The position numbers and the translations under genes were made by a program. Under the pieces are notes generated by a model, which searched no databases, was not told where the DNA came from, and was given only the letters and a program-made list of their open reading frames with translations. 64,000 bases of DNA from Comamonadaceae bacterium (lineage in GTDB: Bacteria > Pseudomonadota > Gammaproteobacteria > Burkholderiales > Burkholderiaceae_C): positions 38,081 through 102,080 of the forward strand of contig CANFWH010000005.1 of assembly GCA_947450645.1 (NCBI GenBank), given 5' to 3'. Positions within the stretch are counted from its first letter, which is position 1. Each line of letters opens with the position of its first letter. This document shows, one piece after another, positions 46,217 to 55,242 of the stretch.

Positions 46217-47095
46217 ATGACTGGTAAAGCAAGCCTTAAAACCAAGAAAATGCTCGGTGTTTGTCAGCTTACCCTAGGCAATGGCGTATACATCAACGCC
46301 CACATAATTCCAGCAGCGCTCACCAAGCTTTCTAGCACTGGTGAAAAATATGTAGAGGCTGGCATAGGCGCAGGAATTAAAAAGCGTGCCAATAGCTGGT
46401 ACGACAACGAATTAGTAACTCAAGCTGGCGAGGATATTCTGACGGCCATTGATACCACTGCAATTGAGGTTTTGCGAAAACACAAACTTGTCTGGACTGG
46501 ATGGGGGGCTGAGCAAGAACTATTTCCAAACGATCCATTTGAAAATCAAAAACCAATTCGAATACTTCGGATTGATCGAGCAAAGGGATTACAACTATTT
46601 TTTCTCAGTTTGCTTTGGCGATCAGCGGCCTCCAAAAGGAGTGAATTCAAACAGATAAAAATTACCGAGGCAATCTTGGAAGATTTACGGCAAAGAGTGC
46701 TAAACAAAGATCCAGGTGTGTTTGGCGATTACCCCATTCACTTATTTCAAATTACTACACGCGGAATTTTTCACAACCGAACGCCACTTCTTGAAAAAAA
46801 AGCACACCCAAGCGAAAAATTGAAAGATGTATACATCCCATATGTCAGATTTTATTTTGATGGTTTGATAGCACATATTCATTTGCCATATTCAAATGGC
46901 TATGACGACGAGTACCTTCGCACGTGCCTTCGAGAAGAGGATACTATTGTTTTTTTAAATGACTTTGAGCACTCACGTACATTAACCGATATCAAAGAAA
47001 TGGTTTCTACAGTATCGTTAGAGGAAAGAAATCCACCATCGCAAAAAAACTTAATTGCAGTGGCAGTTTCTAGCCTAAGTGCTCAGTTGAAATAA
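46217..47095 (+). CDS. AT-rich orphan with HNH-like HIIP motif, function unknown
   Basis: 292 residues from the ATG at 46217; an ATG at 46250 is an alternative. Near the start there is one Cys and then NAHIIPAALTK, reminiscent of the CxxC...HIIP segment of HNH-like proteins found in defence islands, but the second Cys of the pair is missing and later CxxC motifs are absent, so the zinc site may be lost. The gene is markedly AT-rich (20 G+C of 60 at 46801-46860; neighbouring 47581-47640 has 35 of 60), which suggests transfer. No reliable function. It overlaps the convergent RluA gene by 13 bp. Confidence 0.7.
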   Translation: MTGKASLKTKKMLGVCQLTLGNGVYINAHIIPAALTKLSSTGEKYVEAGIGAGIKKRANSWYDNELVTQAGEDILTAIDTTAIEVLRKHKLVWTGWGAEQELFPNDPFENQKPIRILRIDRAKGLQLFFLSLLWRSAASKRSEFKQIKITEAILEDLRQRVLNKDPGVFGDYPIHLFQITTRGIFHNRTPLLEKKAHPSEKLKDVYIPYVRFYFDGLIAHIHLPYSNGYDDEYLRTCLREEDTIVFLNDFEHSRTLTDIKEMVSTVSLEERNPPSQKNLIAVAVSSLSAQLK

Positions 47096-48036
47096 TTTGA
47101 AGATTGATTACCAATCAACTGTCGCCCACTGTCAAACACTCGCTCTGCTTTAGTCACAGGATCCACAAACTCAAGCCGCTTAGCCAGTAGTTGCAAGGGC
47201 TTCGCATAATCCGCATCTGTCATCACGAATTGCTCTGGCGTGAGCGTGGGATAGATGCCGTCATTCAAAATCGGGATGCCAAGCGCATTCATATGGACAC
47301 GTAGTTGATGGCGTTTGCCTGTGACGGGTTTTAGCTCGTAGCTGGCAAGCCTTACTCCGTCTGGCTTAGCGGGCAGTATGCTCTGCAAGGCAATCTGGGT
47401 GCGGCTGTTGGGCTTGCCTGCTACCTCGTGCATCTGCATGTAGATATCCGAGTCTTCTAGGCGGCTCTCATACGTCATGGGCAACGCTAAATCTTCGCGA
47501 TAAGGCGCAATCGCTTCGTAAGTTTTATGCACTTGCCTGTCATGGAACATCTGCTGGTACGCGCCGCGCTCCTTGGCTTGCACGCCAAACAGCACAAGGC
47601 CTGCGGTGTCTCTATCTAAGCGGTGCAGGGGGCTCAAGTTCGGTAATCCAAGTTTGTTTTTTAAGCGCACCAGTAGCGTTTCTTGCACGTACCTGCCACT
47701 GGGCGTCACGGGTAAAAAATGCGGCTTATCGGCTACCACTAAATGCTCGTCTTGATAGAGGATCACTTCGTCAAACGGAATGCGTGGCTCGCTTTCCACA
47801 TGGCGGTAATAGAACAGGTGTTGCTTAGGAACGTAAGCAGCGTTTGGGCTGACGGCACACCCCGCTTGATCGACTACCAAGCCTTGATCGAATCGCTCTT
47901 GCCAAATGCTTGCGTTTATTTTGGAGAATTCTTGAGTGAAAAACTCAAACATCGTGCCGCAGGTTTTTGATTTTTCTGGCGGCAAGTACACGACACTTGC
48001 GCTCACACCTGCGCGGGTGGGCGCGCTGCTTGCCAT
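47083..48036 (-). CDS. RluA-family pseudouridine synthase
   Basis: 317 residues. The catalytic Asp lies in HRLDRDTAGLVLFG, followed by the RluA-type KTYEAIA and a late GKRHQLRVHMNALGIPI. It isomerises specific uridines to pseudouridine in rRNA or tRNA; the N-terminal part is not an S4 domain, which fits RluA/TruC-like members. Its start overlaps the trhO stop (TAATG on the minus strand), so they form a pair of RNA modification genes. Confidence 0.9.
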   Translation of the reverse strand: MASSAPTRAGVSASVVYLPPEKSKTCGTMFEFFTQEFSKINASIWQERFDQGLVVDQAGCAVSPNAAYVPKQHLFYYRHVESEPRIPFDEVILYQDEHLVVADKPHFLPVTPSGRYVQETLLVRLKNKLGLPNLSPLHRLDRDTAGLVLFGVQAKERGAYQQMFHDRQVHKTYEAIAPYREDLALPMTYESRLEDSDIYMQMHEVAGKPNSRTQIALQSILPAKPDGVRLASYELKPVTGKRHQLRVHMNALGIPILNDGIYPTLTPEQFVMTDADYAKPLQLLAKRLEFVDPVTKAERVFDSGRQLIGNQSSNYFN

Positions 48037-48917
48037 TAGTCGCTCACAGGCCCCGTAGCCCAGCCCGAGAGACGCTTAGCGCGTTCGATGCGCCATTTGC
48101 CATCGCGGGCTTCGTCGTACACGTCGTCGATGCTGGTATTCGTCTCTTGCAGCTTTGCGTCCAAGGCAATGCGGTTGTCGAACACGAAGCATTCGCCTTG
48201 CCAGTCTTTCTCAGCATCTGGCATCGCAGCCAAATAGCCGATGATGCCGCCCTCTAATTGATAGATGCTGGTGTCCAAGGTGTCCATCCAAGCTGCCGTT
48301 TTTTCGCAGCGGATGCCGCCCGTGCAATACATGGCAACGCGTTTGCCCTCGGCCTTCCACACAGGGAGGTTGTCCTCAATGTATTTGGGGAAGTCGCGGT
48401 AATGCGCAACCTTGGGGTCAATCGCCCCTTTGAAGCGTCCTAGCTCAAACTCGAAGCTGTTGCGGTTGTCGATCAGCACCACATCGTCCTTGGCAATCAA
48501 TTCGCGCCATTCTTGTGGCGAGAGGCTCACGCCATGCGGCGTGGTGGCATCAACCTTTTTATTGGTCTCGTCGTCTAAGCCAATTTTGATGAGCTCTGCC
48601 GCGTGGGACACTTTGAGCGAGTGAAAGGGTTTGGATTTGCAGGCCGTGCGCTTAAAAACAGTTCCTGCAAAACAGCCGCCTAGCCGCGCATCGGTGGTCA
48701 AAGCAAGCTCAAAAGCATCTAGGTTTTGTGCTGTACCCGCAACGGCGGCGCTGATGCCTTCGAAAGCCACGTCAATCAAGCCTTGCAGCCCTTGCTGCTC
48801 CGCTAACTCACGCACCACAAGGGTTGTAGCGCCTGCATCGGGCAGTGCCACAAACTTGTAGAAACTAATGTGGAATAGATCAATACCTGCGGGTATTGGT
48901 GGCTTGACGTTTGGCAT
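48036..48917 (-). CDS. trhO: TrhO, oxygen-dependent tRNA U34 hydroxylase (rhodanese domain)
   Basis: 293 residues. N-terminal ferredoxin-like domain (HISFYKFVALPD), then a rhodanese domain with the active-site loop YCTGGIRCEK, which holds the catalytic Cys and a second Cys, and a C-terminal zinc-less tail. TrhO makes 5-hydroxyuridine at tRNA position 34. It is immediately downstream of a tRNA-Met gene on the same strand and upstream of the RluA gene. Confidence 0.93.
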   Translation of the reverse strand: MPNVKPPIPAGIDLFHISFYKFVALPDAGATTLVVRELAEQQGLQGLIDVAFEGISAAVAGTAQNLDAFELALTTDARLGGCFAGTVFKRTACKSKPFHSLKVSHAAELIKIGLDDETNKKVDATTPHGVSLSPQEWRELIAKDDVVLIDNRNSFEFELGRFKGAIDPKVAHYRDFPKYIEDNLPVWKAEGKRVAMYCTGGIRCEKTAAWMDTLDTSIYQLEGGIIGYLAAMPDAEKDWQGECFVFDNRIALDAKLQETNTSIDDVYDEARDGKWRIERAKRLSGWATGPVSD

Positions 48918-48937
48918 AAAACGAAGACTGAAAAAGG

Positions 48938-49014
48938 TGGTGGTGATAGGTGGATTTGAACCACCGACATCAGCATTATGAATGCTGCGCTCTAACCAAC
49001 TGAGCTATATCACC
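48938..49014 (-). tRNA. tRNA-Met (anticodon CAT)
   Basis: Read on the minus strand. Acceptor GGTGATA pairs with TATCACC (7 bp), D-stem GCTC/GAGC, anticodon stem CAGCA/TGCTG with loop TTCATAA, T-stem GGTGG/CCACC with loop TTCAAAT, discriminator A and an encoded CCA. The acceptor starts with a normal G-C pair, so it is an elongator rather than initiator; a tRNA-Ile2 with CAT cannot be fully excluded, but the loop is Met-like. A T-run follows the 3' end. Confidence 0.93.
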
Positions 49015-49077
49015 AGCTTGTTTGCATATGAAACAGAGCCAGTATTCTAACCGCACTAGAGCATTGGCTGCATGGCA

Positions 49078-49824
49078 CTAACCACAAACAGGACAATTTT
49101 TATTTCGTGCGATTTTGATTTCATCAAACGCCATGCGTTTACCGTCAATCATCAAGAGCCGCCCCGTGAGTTGACTACCCATACCCGAGAGAATTTTGAG
49201 CGCTTCTGTTGCCTGCATAGCCCCCACCATGCCAACCAAGGGGCCGAGCACGCCAAGCAGGCTGCAAGCTGTCTCTTCGAAGTGTTGCTGCGGTGGAAAC
49301 ACGCAGGCATAGCAAGGCGCATTGACATGACCCACAGGGTGATAGACGCTGAGTTGTCCATCGAATCGAATGGCCGAGCCGCTGACCAAGGGTTTGCCAT
49401 GCTGCACGCAGGCTGAATTGATGGTGTGGCGGGTGATGAAGTTATCTGTGCAGTCTAAAACCACATCGGCACTCGTGACAAGCCCATCCAGCAAGGCCTG
49501 TGAGGCTTTTTCTTGGATGGCTTCAACATGAATGGTTGGATTGATGGCCAGCATGGCGGCCTTGGCGGATTCAACTTTCGACATGCCTGCACGAGCTGTG
49601 GTGTGCGCAATCTGGCGCTGCAAATTGGTGAAGTCCACCGTGTCGTGATCGACCAGCGTGATCGTTCCAACGCCCGCGGCTGCAAGGTACAAAGCGGCTG
49701 GGGAGCCCAGTCCGCCTGCGCCCACGATGAGCACGTGCGATGCGTTGATGCGTTTTTGGCCTTCAATGCCAATCTCGTCTAGCAGGATGTGGCGCGAGTA
49801 GCGAAGGAGTTGGTCGTCTGTCAT
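49078..49824 (-). CDS. moeB: MoeB/ThiF/HesA-family adenylyltransferase
   Basis: 248 residues. Nucleotide-binding GAGGLGSPAALYLAAAGVG, the DHDTVDFTNLQRQIAH segment with the key Asp/Arg, and zinc-binding CYACVFPP plus C-terminal NCPVCG. It activates the C-terminal glycine of MoaD or ThiS for sulfur transfer in molybdenum cofactor or thiamine synthesis. It follows the S41 protease gene by 12 bp, a common arrangement in Burkholderiales. Molybdenum cofactor is relevant to the Ior module further on. Confidence 0.88.
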   Translation of the reverse strand: MTDDQLLRYSRHILLDEIGIEGQKRINASHVLIVGAGGLGSPAALYLAAAGVGTITLVDHDTVDFTNLQRQIAHTTARAGMSKVESAKAAMLAINPTIHVEAIQEKASQALLDGLVTSADVVLDCTDNFITRHTINSACVQHGKPLVSGSAIRFDGQLSVYHPVGHVNAPCYACVFPPQQHFEETACSLLGVLGPLVGMVGAMQATEALKILSGMGSQLTGRLLMIDGKRMAFDEIKIARNKNCPVCG

Positions 49825-49836
49825 ACCAAACTCGAC

Positions 49837-51291
49837 CTAGTTTTCTTTTTGCTCTTCCTTGCGTGCTACTTGAACCTTGCTGGTTAGCACAGGTTTGCCT
49901 TGCAATTGATTGAGCGCTTGGCGTAATTGGAAGTCACGATCTGAACTAAACTCGGGGATGATGCGCTGCTCAGGTGGCTTCTTCGCTTCTTCTTCCAAGC
50001 GCTTACGAGCCTCTTCTTTTGCGGCTTCTAGCGCCTTGGTTTTTTCAGCGCGTGCCTCGGCAGATTCTTCACCTTGTGGATTTTTTAAATGCTTGTCGTA
50101 ATCGGCTTCGCGTGAACGCAGCACAGCAAACGGACTGCCGCCTTCGGTGTCATCTACCAGCACATCAGGCAAGATGCCAATCGATTGAATCGAGCGACCG
50201 CTTGGTGTGAAGTAACGTGCAATGGTCAGCTTCATGGCGGCATTTTCACCCAGTGGACGAATGTTTTGCACGGAGCCTTTGCCAAAGGTTTGGCTACCCA
50301 TAATCGTTCCACGTTTGTAGTCTTGTAGCGCGCCTGAGACGATTTCGCTGGCCGATGCTGAGCCTTCATTGACGAGTACCACGAGCGGAATTTTTTTCAT
50401 GGCACTCGGCAGATCTTTCAGCGGATCGGATGCAGCCGATGCGCGATAAAAATCAGGCGCAGCTTTATAGACGTATTGCGTTTCCTTGAGTTGCCCTTTG
50501 GTCGAGACCACATCCACATTGGGTGGCAAGAAAGCGCTAGAGATAGCAACGGCGGCGTCTAATAGTCCACCTGGATCATTACGCAAATCGAGCACCAAAC
50601 CTTTGAGCTTGGGGTTTTGTTTAAATAGCGCCGTGGCTTGCTTGGCAAAGTCTTCCACGGTTTGTTCTTGAAATTGCGAGACGCGGATCCAGCCGTAATC
50701 TGTATCAATGATTTTTGATTTCACCGACTTGGTTTTGATTTCGTCACGGATGATGGTGACGGGGAAAGTTTTATCTTCGGACTTGCGGTAAATGGTTAGT
50801 ACCACCTTGGTACGTGGCTCGCCGCGCATACGTTTGACAGCGTCGTTCATCGGATTTCCCTTGGTGTTCCAGTCGTCCACTTTGGTAATGAGGTCGCCTG
50901 CTTTTATGCCAGCGCGGAAAGCGGGCGTGTCTTCGATCGGCGTTACCACCTTGACGTAGCCGTCTTCGCTGCTGATTTCGATACCGACGCCGACAAACTT
51001 CCCACTTGTGCCTTCAGAGAATTCTTTAAATGATTTTTTGTCGAAGTATTGCGAGTGAGGATCGAGTCCTGCCACCATGCCAGCAATGGCATCTGTAATC
51101 AGCTTTTTTTCATCCGTAGGCTCGACATAATCGCTTTTAATCATGCCGAATACAGCCGCAAATTGTTGCATTTCATCAAGCGGAAGCGGTGCCAAAGAGC
51201 CTCGCGCAATGGCCTGTAGCTGCGTGCTAATAAGGGCGCCAGCGAGCGCGCCAATTGAAACCCAGCCGACGATTTTTAATTTGGAACCCAT
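49837..51291 (-). CDS. S41-family C-terminal processing protease
   Basis: 484 residues. An N-terminal hydrophobic segment (residues about 6-28) acts as signal or anchor, followed by a PDZ domain (about 85-170, with DYVKPTDEK... then GIEISSEDGYVKVV) and the S41 domain with the catalytic Ser in NEGSASASEI and Lys in FGKGSVQNIRP. The Lys/Glu-rich C-terminal tail is charged. It cleaves periplasmic or membrane proteins at their C-termini. It precedes moeB. Confidence 0.93.
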   Translation of the reverse strand: MGSKLKIVGWVSIGALAGALISTQLQAIARGSLAPLPLDEMQQFAAVFGMIKSDYVEPTDEKKLITDAIAGMVAGLDPHSQYFDKKSFKEFSEGTSGKFVGVGIEISSEDGYVKVVTPIEDTPAFRAGIKAGDLITKVDDWNTKGNPMNDAVKRMRGEPRTKVVLTIYRKSEDKTFPVTIIRDEIKTKSVKSKIIDTDYGWIRVSQFQEQTVEDFAKQATALFKQNPKLKGLVLDLRNDPGGLLDAAVAISSAFLPPNVDVVSTKGQLKETQYVYKAAPDFYRASAASDPLKDLPSAMKKIPLVVLVNEGSASASEIVSGALQDYKRGTIMGSQTFGKGSVQNIRPLGENAAMKLTIARYFTPSGRSIQSIGILPDVLVDDTEGGSPFAVLRSREADYDKHLKNPQGEESAEARAEKTKALEAAKEEARKRLEEEAKKPPEQRIIPEFSSDRDFQLRQALNQLQGKPVLTSKVQVARKEEQKEN

Positions 51292-51340
51292 GTTTCACTC
51301 GTAAAACTGCCTGCAAGCCATGCACCATGCGGTCTGCGGA

Positions 51341-54300
51341 CTAGGTGCACAGTATAGACCATGCCTTATCCAGCCGTTTCACGCTCACGGGCTGAGGTGT
51401 CCGTAGCTCTTGGGCAAAAAAGCTCACACGTAGTTCCTCTAACAACCAGCGGTATTCATCGAGTCTTGCGTCCACTTGTCCCTTTTGCTCGATCACTCGG
51501 CGCAAGTAGCGCTGCTCTAGTGGGCGAAGCTCGGCAAGCTTTGCGATATCACGCGTTGGGTCGGCTCGCCATTTATCGAGCCGCATGACGATAGCCTTGA
51601 GGTAGCGCGGCAAATGCTGAAGTTGCGCGTACGGCGTGCTGGCTGCAAAGCCTTTAGGCATCAGCCGTTGCAGCTGTTGTTGGCAGTCTGCAATAGGCTC
51701 GGTTGCTGCTTTGTTATCTTTGATCTTGCGCACAGCAGCGGCGTATTCCAAGAGCACGTTGCCCACCATGCGCGAGACTTCGCCCGCAATCAAGGTGAGT
51801 CTGCCTCGGCCTTCTTCCACACGTTTTTTAAATGCGAATTCGTCGGTCGGCAGTGGATCCGTGAGGAAGGCGCGGTCGAGTGCGAGGTTGATGATTTGGG
51901 TCTTCAGTTCGTCGCCCGTGCCCAGTGGCATGTAGAGCGCGGTCATCTTCAAGATGTCAGGAAGATTTTTTTCTAGGTACTTGATGGCGTCTTTGATTTG
52001 CAAGGCGACTAACCGCCTGAGTCCCGCGCGGTGCTTGGCTGCGGCGACATCGGGTTCGTCGAAGACTTCGATGGTGACGGCGTCACCTGCGTCAATTAAC
52101 GCGGGAAAACCAATCATGGTTTGCTTGCCGCTTGATATTTCCATCAGCTCGGGCAGCTCGCCGAATGACCAGGTGGTAAATAAATTAGGGTCAGATCCTA
52201 ATTTCGTTTGGGCTGATTTGGCGCTTGCAGGCTTTTCGTACCCGACCCCAATTGTTTGGCTAGCCCCCAATTCAGCTTCCACTTCGCTTCTTCCAAGCCC
52301 CTTCAATCCCGCCAGCGCCTGAAAAGCGCCGCGTGCTTGATTTCCCAGCTCGGCTTTGAGTGCGACTAAGTTGCGTCCTGTTCCGAGTTGTCTTCCATGC
52401 TCATCGACCACGCGGAAGTTCATGAAGTGGTGCGGCAAGAGCATGTCAGCTTTGAAGTCGTTGCGTTTGATATCCAAGCTTGTCTCGTCGCGAGCTCTTT
52501 TGAGCAGGGCATCCAGCAACCCGCCATGCGTCCAGCTAATCGGCTCGCAGAGCACGCCAGATAAGCGCTCCGCGCTTGCTGGCAATGGTACAAAACGCGA
52601 ACGTGGGCGCTGGGGTAGGCTTTTGAGTAGCGCCCAAATCTTGTCTTTCAGCATGCCAGGAACAAGCCATTCGCAGCGATCTTCGCTGACTTGATTGAGC
52701 GCAAAAATCGGGATCTCTACCGTGAGCCCATCACCCGCGTGGCTTGGGTCGTGCAAATACGTGGCTTTGCAATCGACGCCGCCAAGGCGAATCATTTTTG
52801 GGAACTGATCGGTGGTGATGCCCGCTGCCTCGTGCCGCATCAGCTCTTCGCGTGACAGCAAGAGTAACTTGGGCTCAGCTTTGACCGTCTGTTTAAACCA
52901 TTTTTCAAACGTGTGCCCGCTGCACACATCTTGCGGGATGTGCTGATCGTAAAACGCAAAAATCAGTTCGTCATCCACCAGTACGTCTTGGCGGCGCGAC
53001 TTGTGCTCAAGCTCCTCCACCGTGGCAATCATTTTGATATTGGCTTGCAAAAACGGCAGTGGTGTTTCCCAGTTTCCAGCGACCAAAGCCTCGCGGATAA
53101 AGACTTCCCGAGCACCCGACGGGTCAATCTTGGAAAAATCCACGCGTCGATTGTGATAAACGATGAGCCCGTATAGCGTGGCACGCTCCAGCGCCATGAC
53201 TTGTCCTGCCTTCTTTTCCCAGTGCGGATCGAGCAGTTGTTTTTTGAGCAAATGATCGGCAACTTTTTCAATCCACTGCGGATCAATGTTTGCGATGCCG
53301 CGTCCAAAGAGGCGCGTCGTCTCCACCAGTTCCGAGCACATGATCCAGCGCCCCGGCTTCTTGGATAAATTGCGCCCAGGGTGGAGATAAAACTTGATGC
53401 CGCGTGCACCCAAGTACCAATCTTCTTCGTCCGATTTGCAGCCGATATTGCCCAGCAATCCCGCCATCAAGCTCATGTGGAGCTGTTCAAAAGTTGCAGG
53501 TATGGCGGCTGACTTGTAGCCTTGCTCTTTCACTGCTGTCTGTAACTGCGAGTAAATATCGCGCCACTCACGCACCCGCCGCGCCGAGATGAAGTTCGCC
53601 TTCAGCGCCGTCTCTTGCTGGCGACGCGAACCTGTTTGCTCTTCCAACCATTTCCATAGTTTGAGGTAACCGACAAACTCGCTTTTTTCGTCATCAAATT
53701 TCGCGTGCGCTTGGTCGGCTTGCGTTTGTTTGTCCATCGGACGATCACGAACATCTTGCACAGAAATCGCGCTGGCGATGATGAGCACCTCGTCCAAAGC
53801 CCTACGGGTATTGGCCTCCAAGAGCATTCGCCCTAGGCGTGGGTCGAGCGGTAGCTTGGCGAGTTGTATGCCCAGCGGCGTGATGTTGTTCGCATCGTCC
53901 ACGGCATCCAGCTCATTCAATAGTTGATAACCATCGGCAATGGCGCGACCACTGGGGCTTTCCAAAAACGGGAAATCTTCCACACCGCCAAGGTGCAGCG
54001 ACTTCATCCGCAAGATGACGCCCGCGAGTGAGGAACGCAAAATTTCGGGATCGGTAAACGGAGCGCGGCCTGCAAAATCGAGGTCACTGTAGAGACGAAT
54101 ACAAATGCCGTTGGCGACACGCCCGCAGCGCCCCGCGCGTTGGTTGGCTGCCGCTTGGCTGATCGGCTCAATTTGCAGTTGCTCGACCTTGTTGCGATAG
54201 CTGTAACGCTTGACTCGCGCCGTGCCCACGTCAATCACGTAGCGAATGCCAGGCACGGTGAGTGAGGTCTCCGCGACGTTGGTAGCGAGCACCACGCGGC

Positions 54301-55219
54301 GTGTGGAATGTGGTGAAAAAATCTTATCCTGTTCAGCAGGCGTGAGCCGCGCAAACAGCGGCAGCACTTCGGCACTGCGCAGCACGGGCGAATGCGCGAG
54401 GTGCTTGCGAAGGTGATCGGTCGCCTCGCGGATTTCGCGCTCGCCTGGCAAAAAGATGAGGATGTCGCCCTGATCGCTTGGATTGCGCCAGAGCTCATCC
54501 AGCGCATCCGCCATCGCGTCATTCACATCAAAATCGCGCGACTCTTCAAACGGACGATAGCGCTGCTCGACAGGGAACGTGCGTCCCGAGACGGTGATGA
54601 TGGGCGCGTCACCTTTACTACTTGCGAAATGCTTGGCAAAGCGCTCGGCATCAATGGTGGCCGAGGTCACGATGACGGTGAGGTCAGGGCGGCGCGGCAA
54701 GAGCTGGCGCAAATAGCCCAGCAAAAAATCAATGTTCAAACTGCGCTCATGCGCCTCGTCAATGATGATGCAGTCGTAAGCCAAGAGGTCGGGATCGGTT
54801 TGCGTCTCCGCCAGCAAGATGCCGTCCGTCATCAACTTAATTTGCGTATTTTTAGACAGCTTGTCGGCAAAGCGAACTTTAAAACCAACGATTTCGCCGA
54901 GCGGCGTGTGCAGCTCTTCCGCAATGCGCTTGGCGACCGAAGACGCTGCAATGCGGCGCGGCTGCGTGTGCGCAATGATCTTCGGGCGATCGGCTCGCTG
55001 CCCCGCAGGCATTGCTGGCTGTGGCTTCCCTGAGTGCTCTTTTGCCTCTCTGGCAGCTTTCGCTTGTTTGAGTCCGAGCACAATTTTGGGTAATTGCGTC
55101 GTTTTGCCCGAGCCCGTTTCGCCGCACAATATCAACACCTGCGAGGCGCGCAGCGCATCTTCGATCTCGGCACGGCGTTCGCTGACGGGTAAGTTTTCGG
55201 GGAAAGTGATATTGAGCAT
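51341..55219 (-). CDS. hrpA: ATP-dependent RNA helicase HrpA
   Basis: 1292 residues, full length. Walker A GETGSGKT at 33-40, DEAH at 154-157, then the helicase C domain, HA2/OB region and a long C-terminal HrpA-specific part. HrpA is a DEAH-box helicase that rescues stalled ribosomes and acts on mRNA in the cytoplasm. An inverted-repeat-containing segment of about 25 residues (989-1013) appears inserted in the C-terminal region, in frame; see 52182-52253. Divergent from argA with 23 bp between starts. Confidence 0.95.
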   Translation of the reverse strand: MLNITFPENLPVSERRAEIEDALRASQVLILCGETGSGKTTQLPKIVLGLKQAKAAREAKEHSGKPQPAMPAGQRADRPKIIAHTQPRRIAASSVAKRIAEELHTPLGEIVGFKVRFADKLSKNTQIKLMTDGILLAETQTDPDLLAYDCIIIDEAHERSLNIDFLLGYLRQLLPRRPDLTVIVTSATIDAERFAKHFASSKGDAPIITVSGRTFPVEQRYRPFEESRDFDVNDAMADALDELWRNPSDQGDILIFLPGEREIREATDHLRKHLAHSPVLRSAEVLPLFARLTPAEQDKIFSPHSTRRVVLATNVAETSLTVPGIRYVIDVGTARVKRYSYRNKVEQLQIEPISQAAANQRAGRCGRVANGICIRLYSDLDFAGRAPFTDPEILRSSLAGVILRMKSLHLGGVEDFPFLESPSGRAIADGYQLLNELDAVDDANNITPLGIQLAKLPLDPRLGRMLLEANTRRALDEVLIIASAISVQDVRDRPMDKQTQADQAHAKFDDEKSEFVGYLKLWKWLEEQTGSRRQQETALKANFISARRVREWRDIYSQLQTAVKEQGYKSAAIPATFEQLHMSLMAGLLGNIGCKSDEEDWYLGARGIKFYLHPGRNLSKKPGRWIMCSELVETTRLFGRGIANIDPQWIEKVADHLLKKQLLDPHWEKKAGQVMALERATLYGLIVYHNRRVDFSKIDPSGAREVFIREALVAGNWETPLPFLQANIKMIATVEELEHKSRRQDVLVDDELIFAFYDQHIPQDVCSGHTFEKWFKQTVKAEPKLLLLSREELMRHEAAGITTDQFPKMIRLGGVDCKATYLHDPSHAGDGLTVEIPIFALNQVSEDRCEWLVPGMLKDKIWALLKSLPQRPRSRFVPLPASAERLSGVLCEPISWTHGGLLDALLKRARDETSLDIKRNDFKADMLLPHHFMNFRVVDEHGRQLGTGRNLVALKAELGNQARGAFQALAGLKGLGRSEVEAELGASQTIGVGYEKPASAKSAQTKLGSDPNLFTTWSFGELPELMEISSGKQTMIGFPALIDAGDAVTIEVFDEPDVAAAKHRAGLRRLVALQIKDAIKYLEKNLPDILKMTALYMPLGTGDELKTQIINLALDRAFLTDPLPTDEFAFKKRVEEGRGRLTLIAGEVSRMVGNVLLEYAAAVRKIKDNKAATEPIADCQQQLQRLMPKGFAASTPYAQLQHLPRYLKAIVMRLDKWRADPTRDIAKLAELRPLEQRYLRRVIEQKGQVDARLDEYRWLLEELRVSFFAQELRTPQPVSVKRLDKAWSILCT
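52182..52253. repeat. REP-like inverted repeat inserted in frame in hrpA
   Basis: AAATTAGG (52182-52189) and CCTAATTT (52197-52204) form a perfect 8-bp palindrome with a 7-nt loop; AATTAGGGTC (52183-52192) recurs inverted as GACCCCAATT (52244-52253) with one mismatch. Such GGGTCAGA-type repeats resemble the REP elements tied to RAYT transposases in betaproteobacteria. The insert codes for residues about 989-1013 of HrpA without breaking the frame. Confidence 0.65.
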
Positions 55220-55242
55220 GGGCGCGCTGATAATAGCGACCT

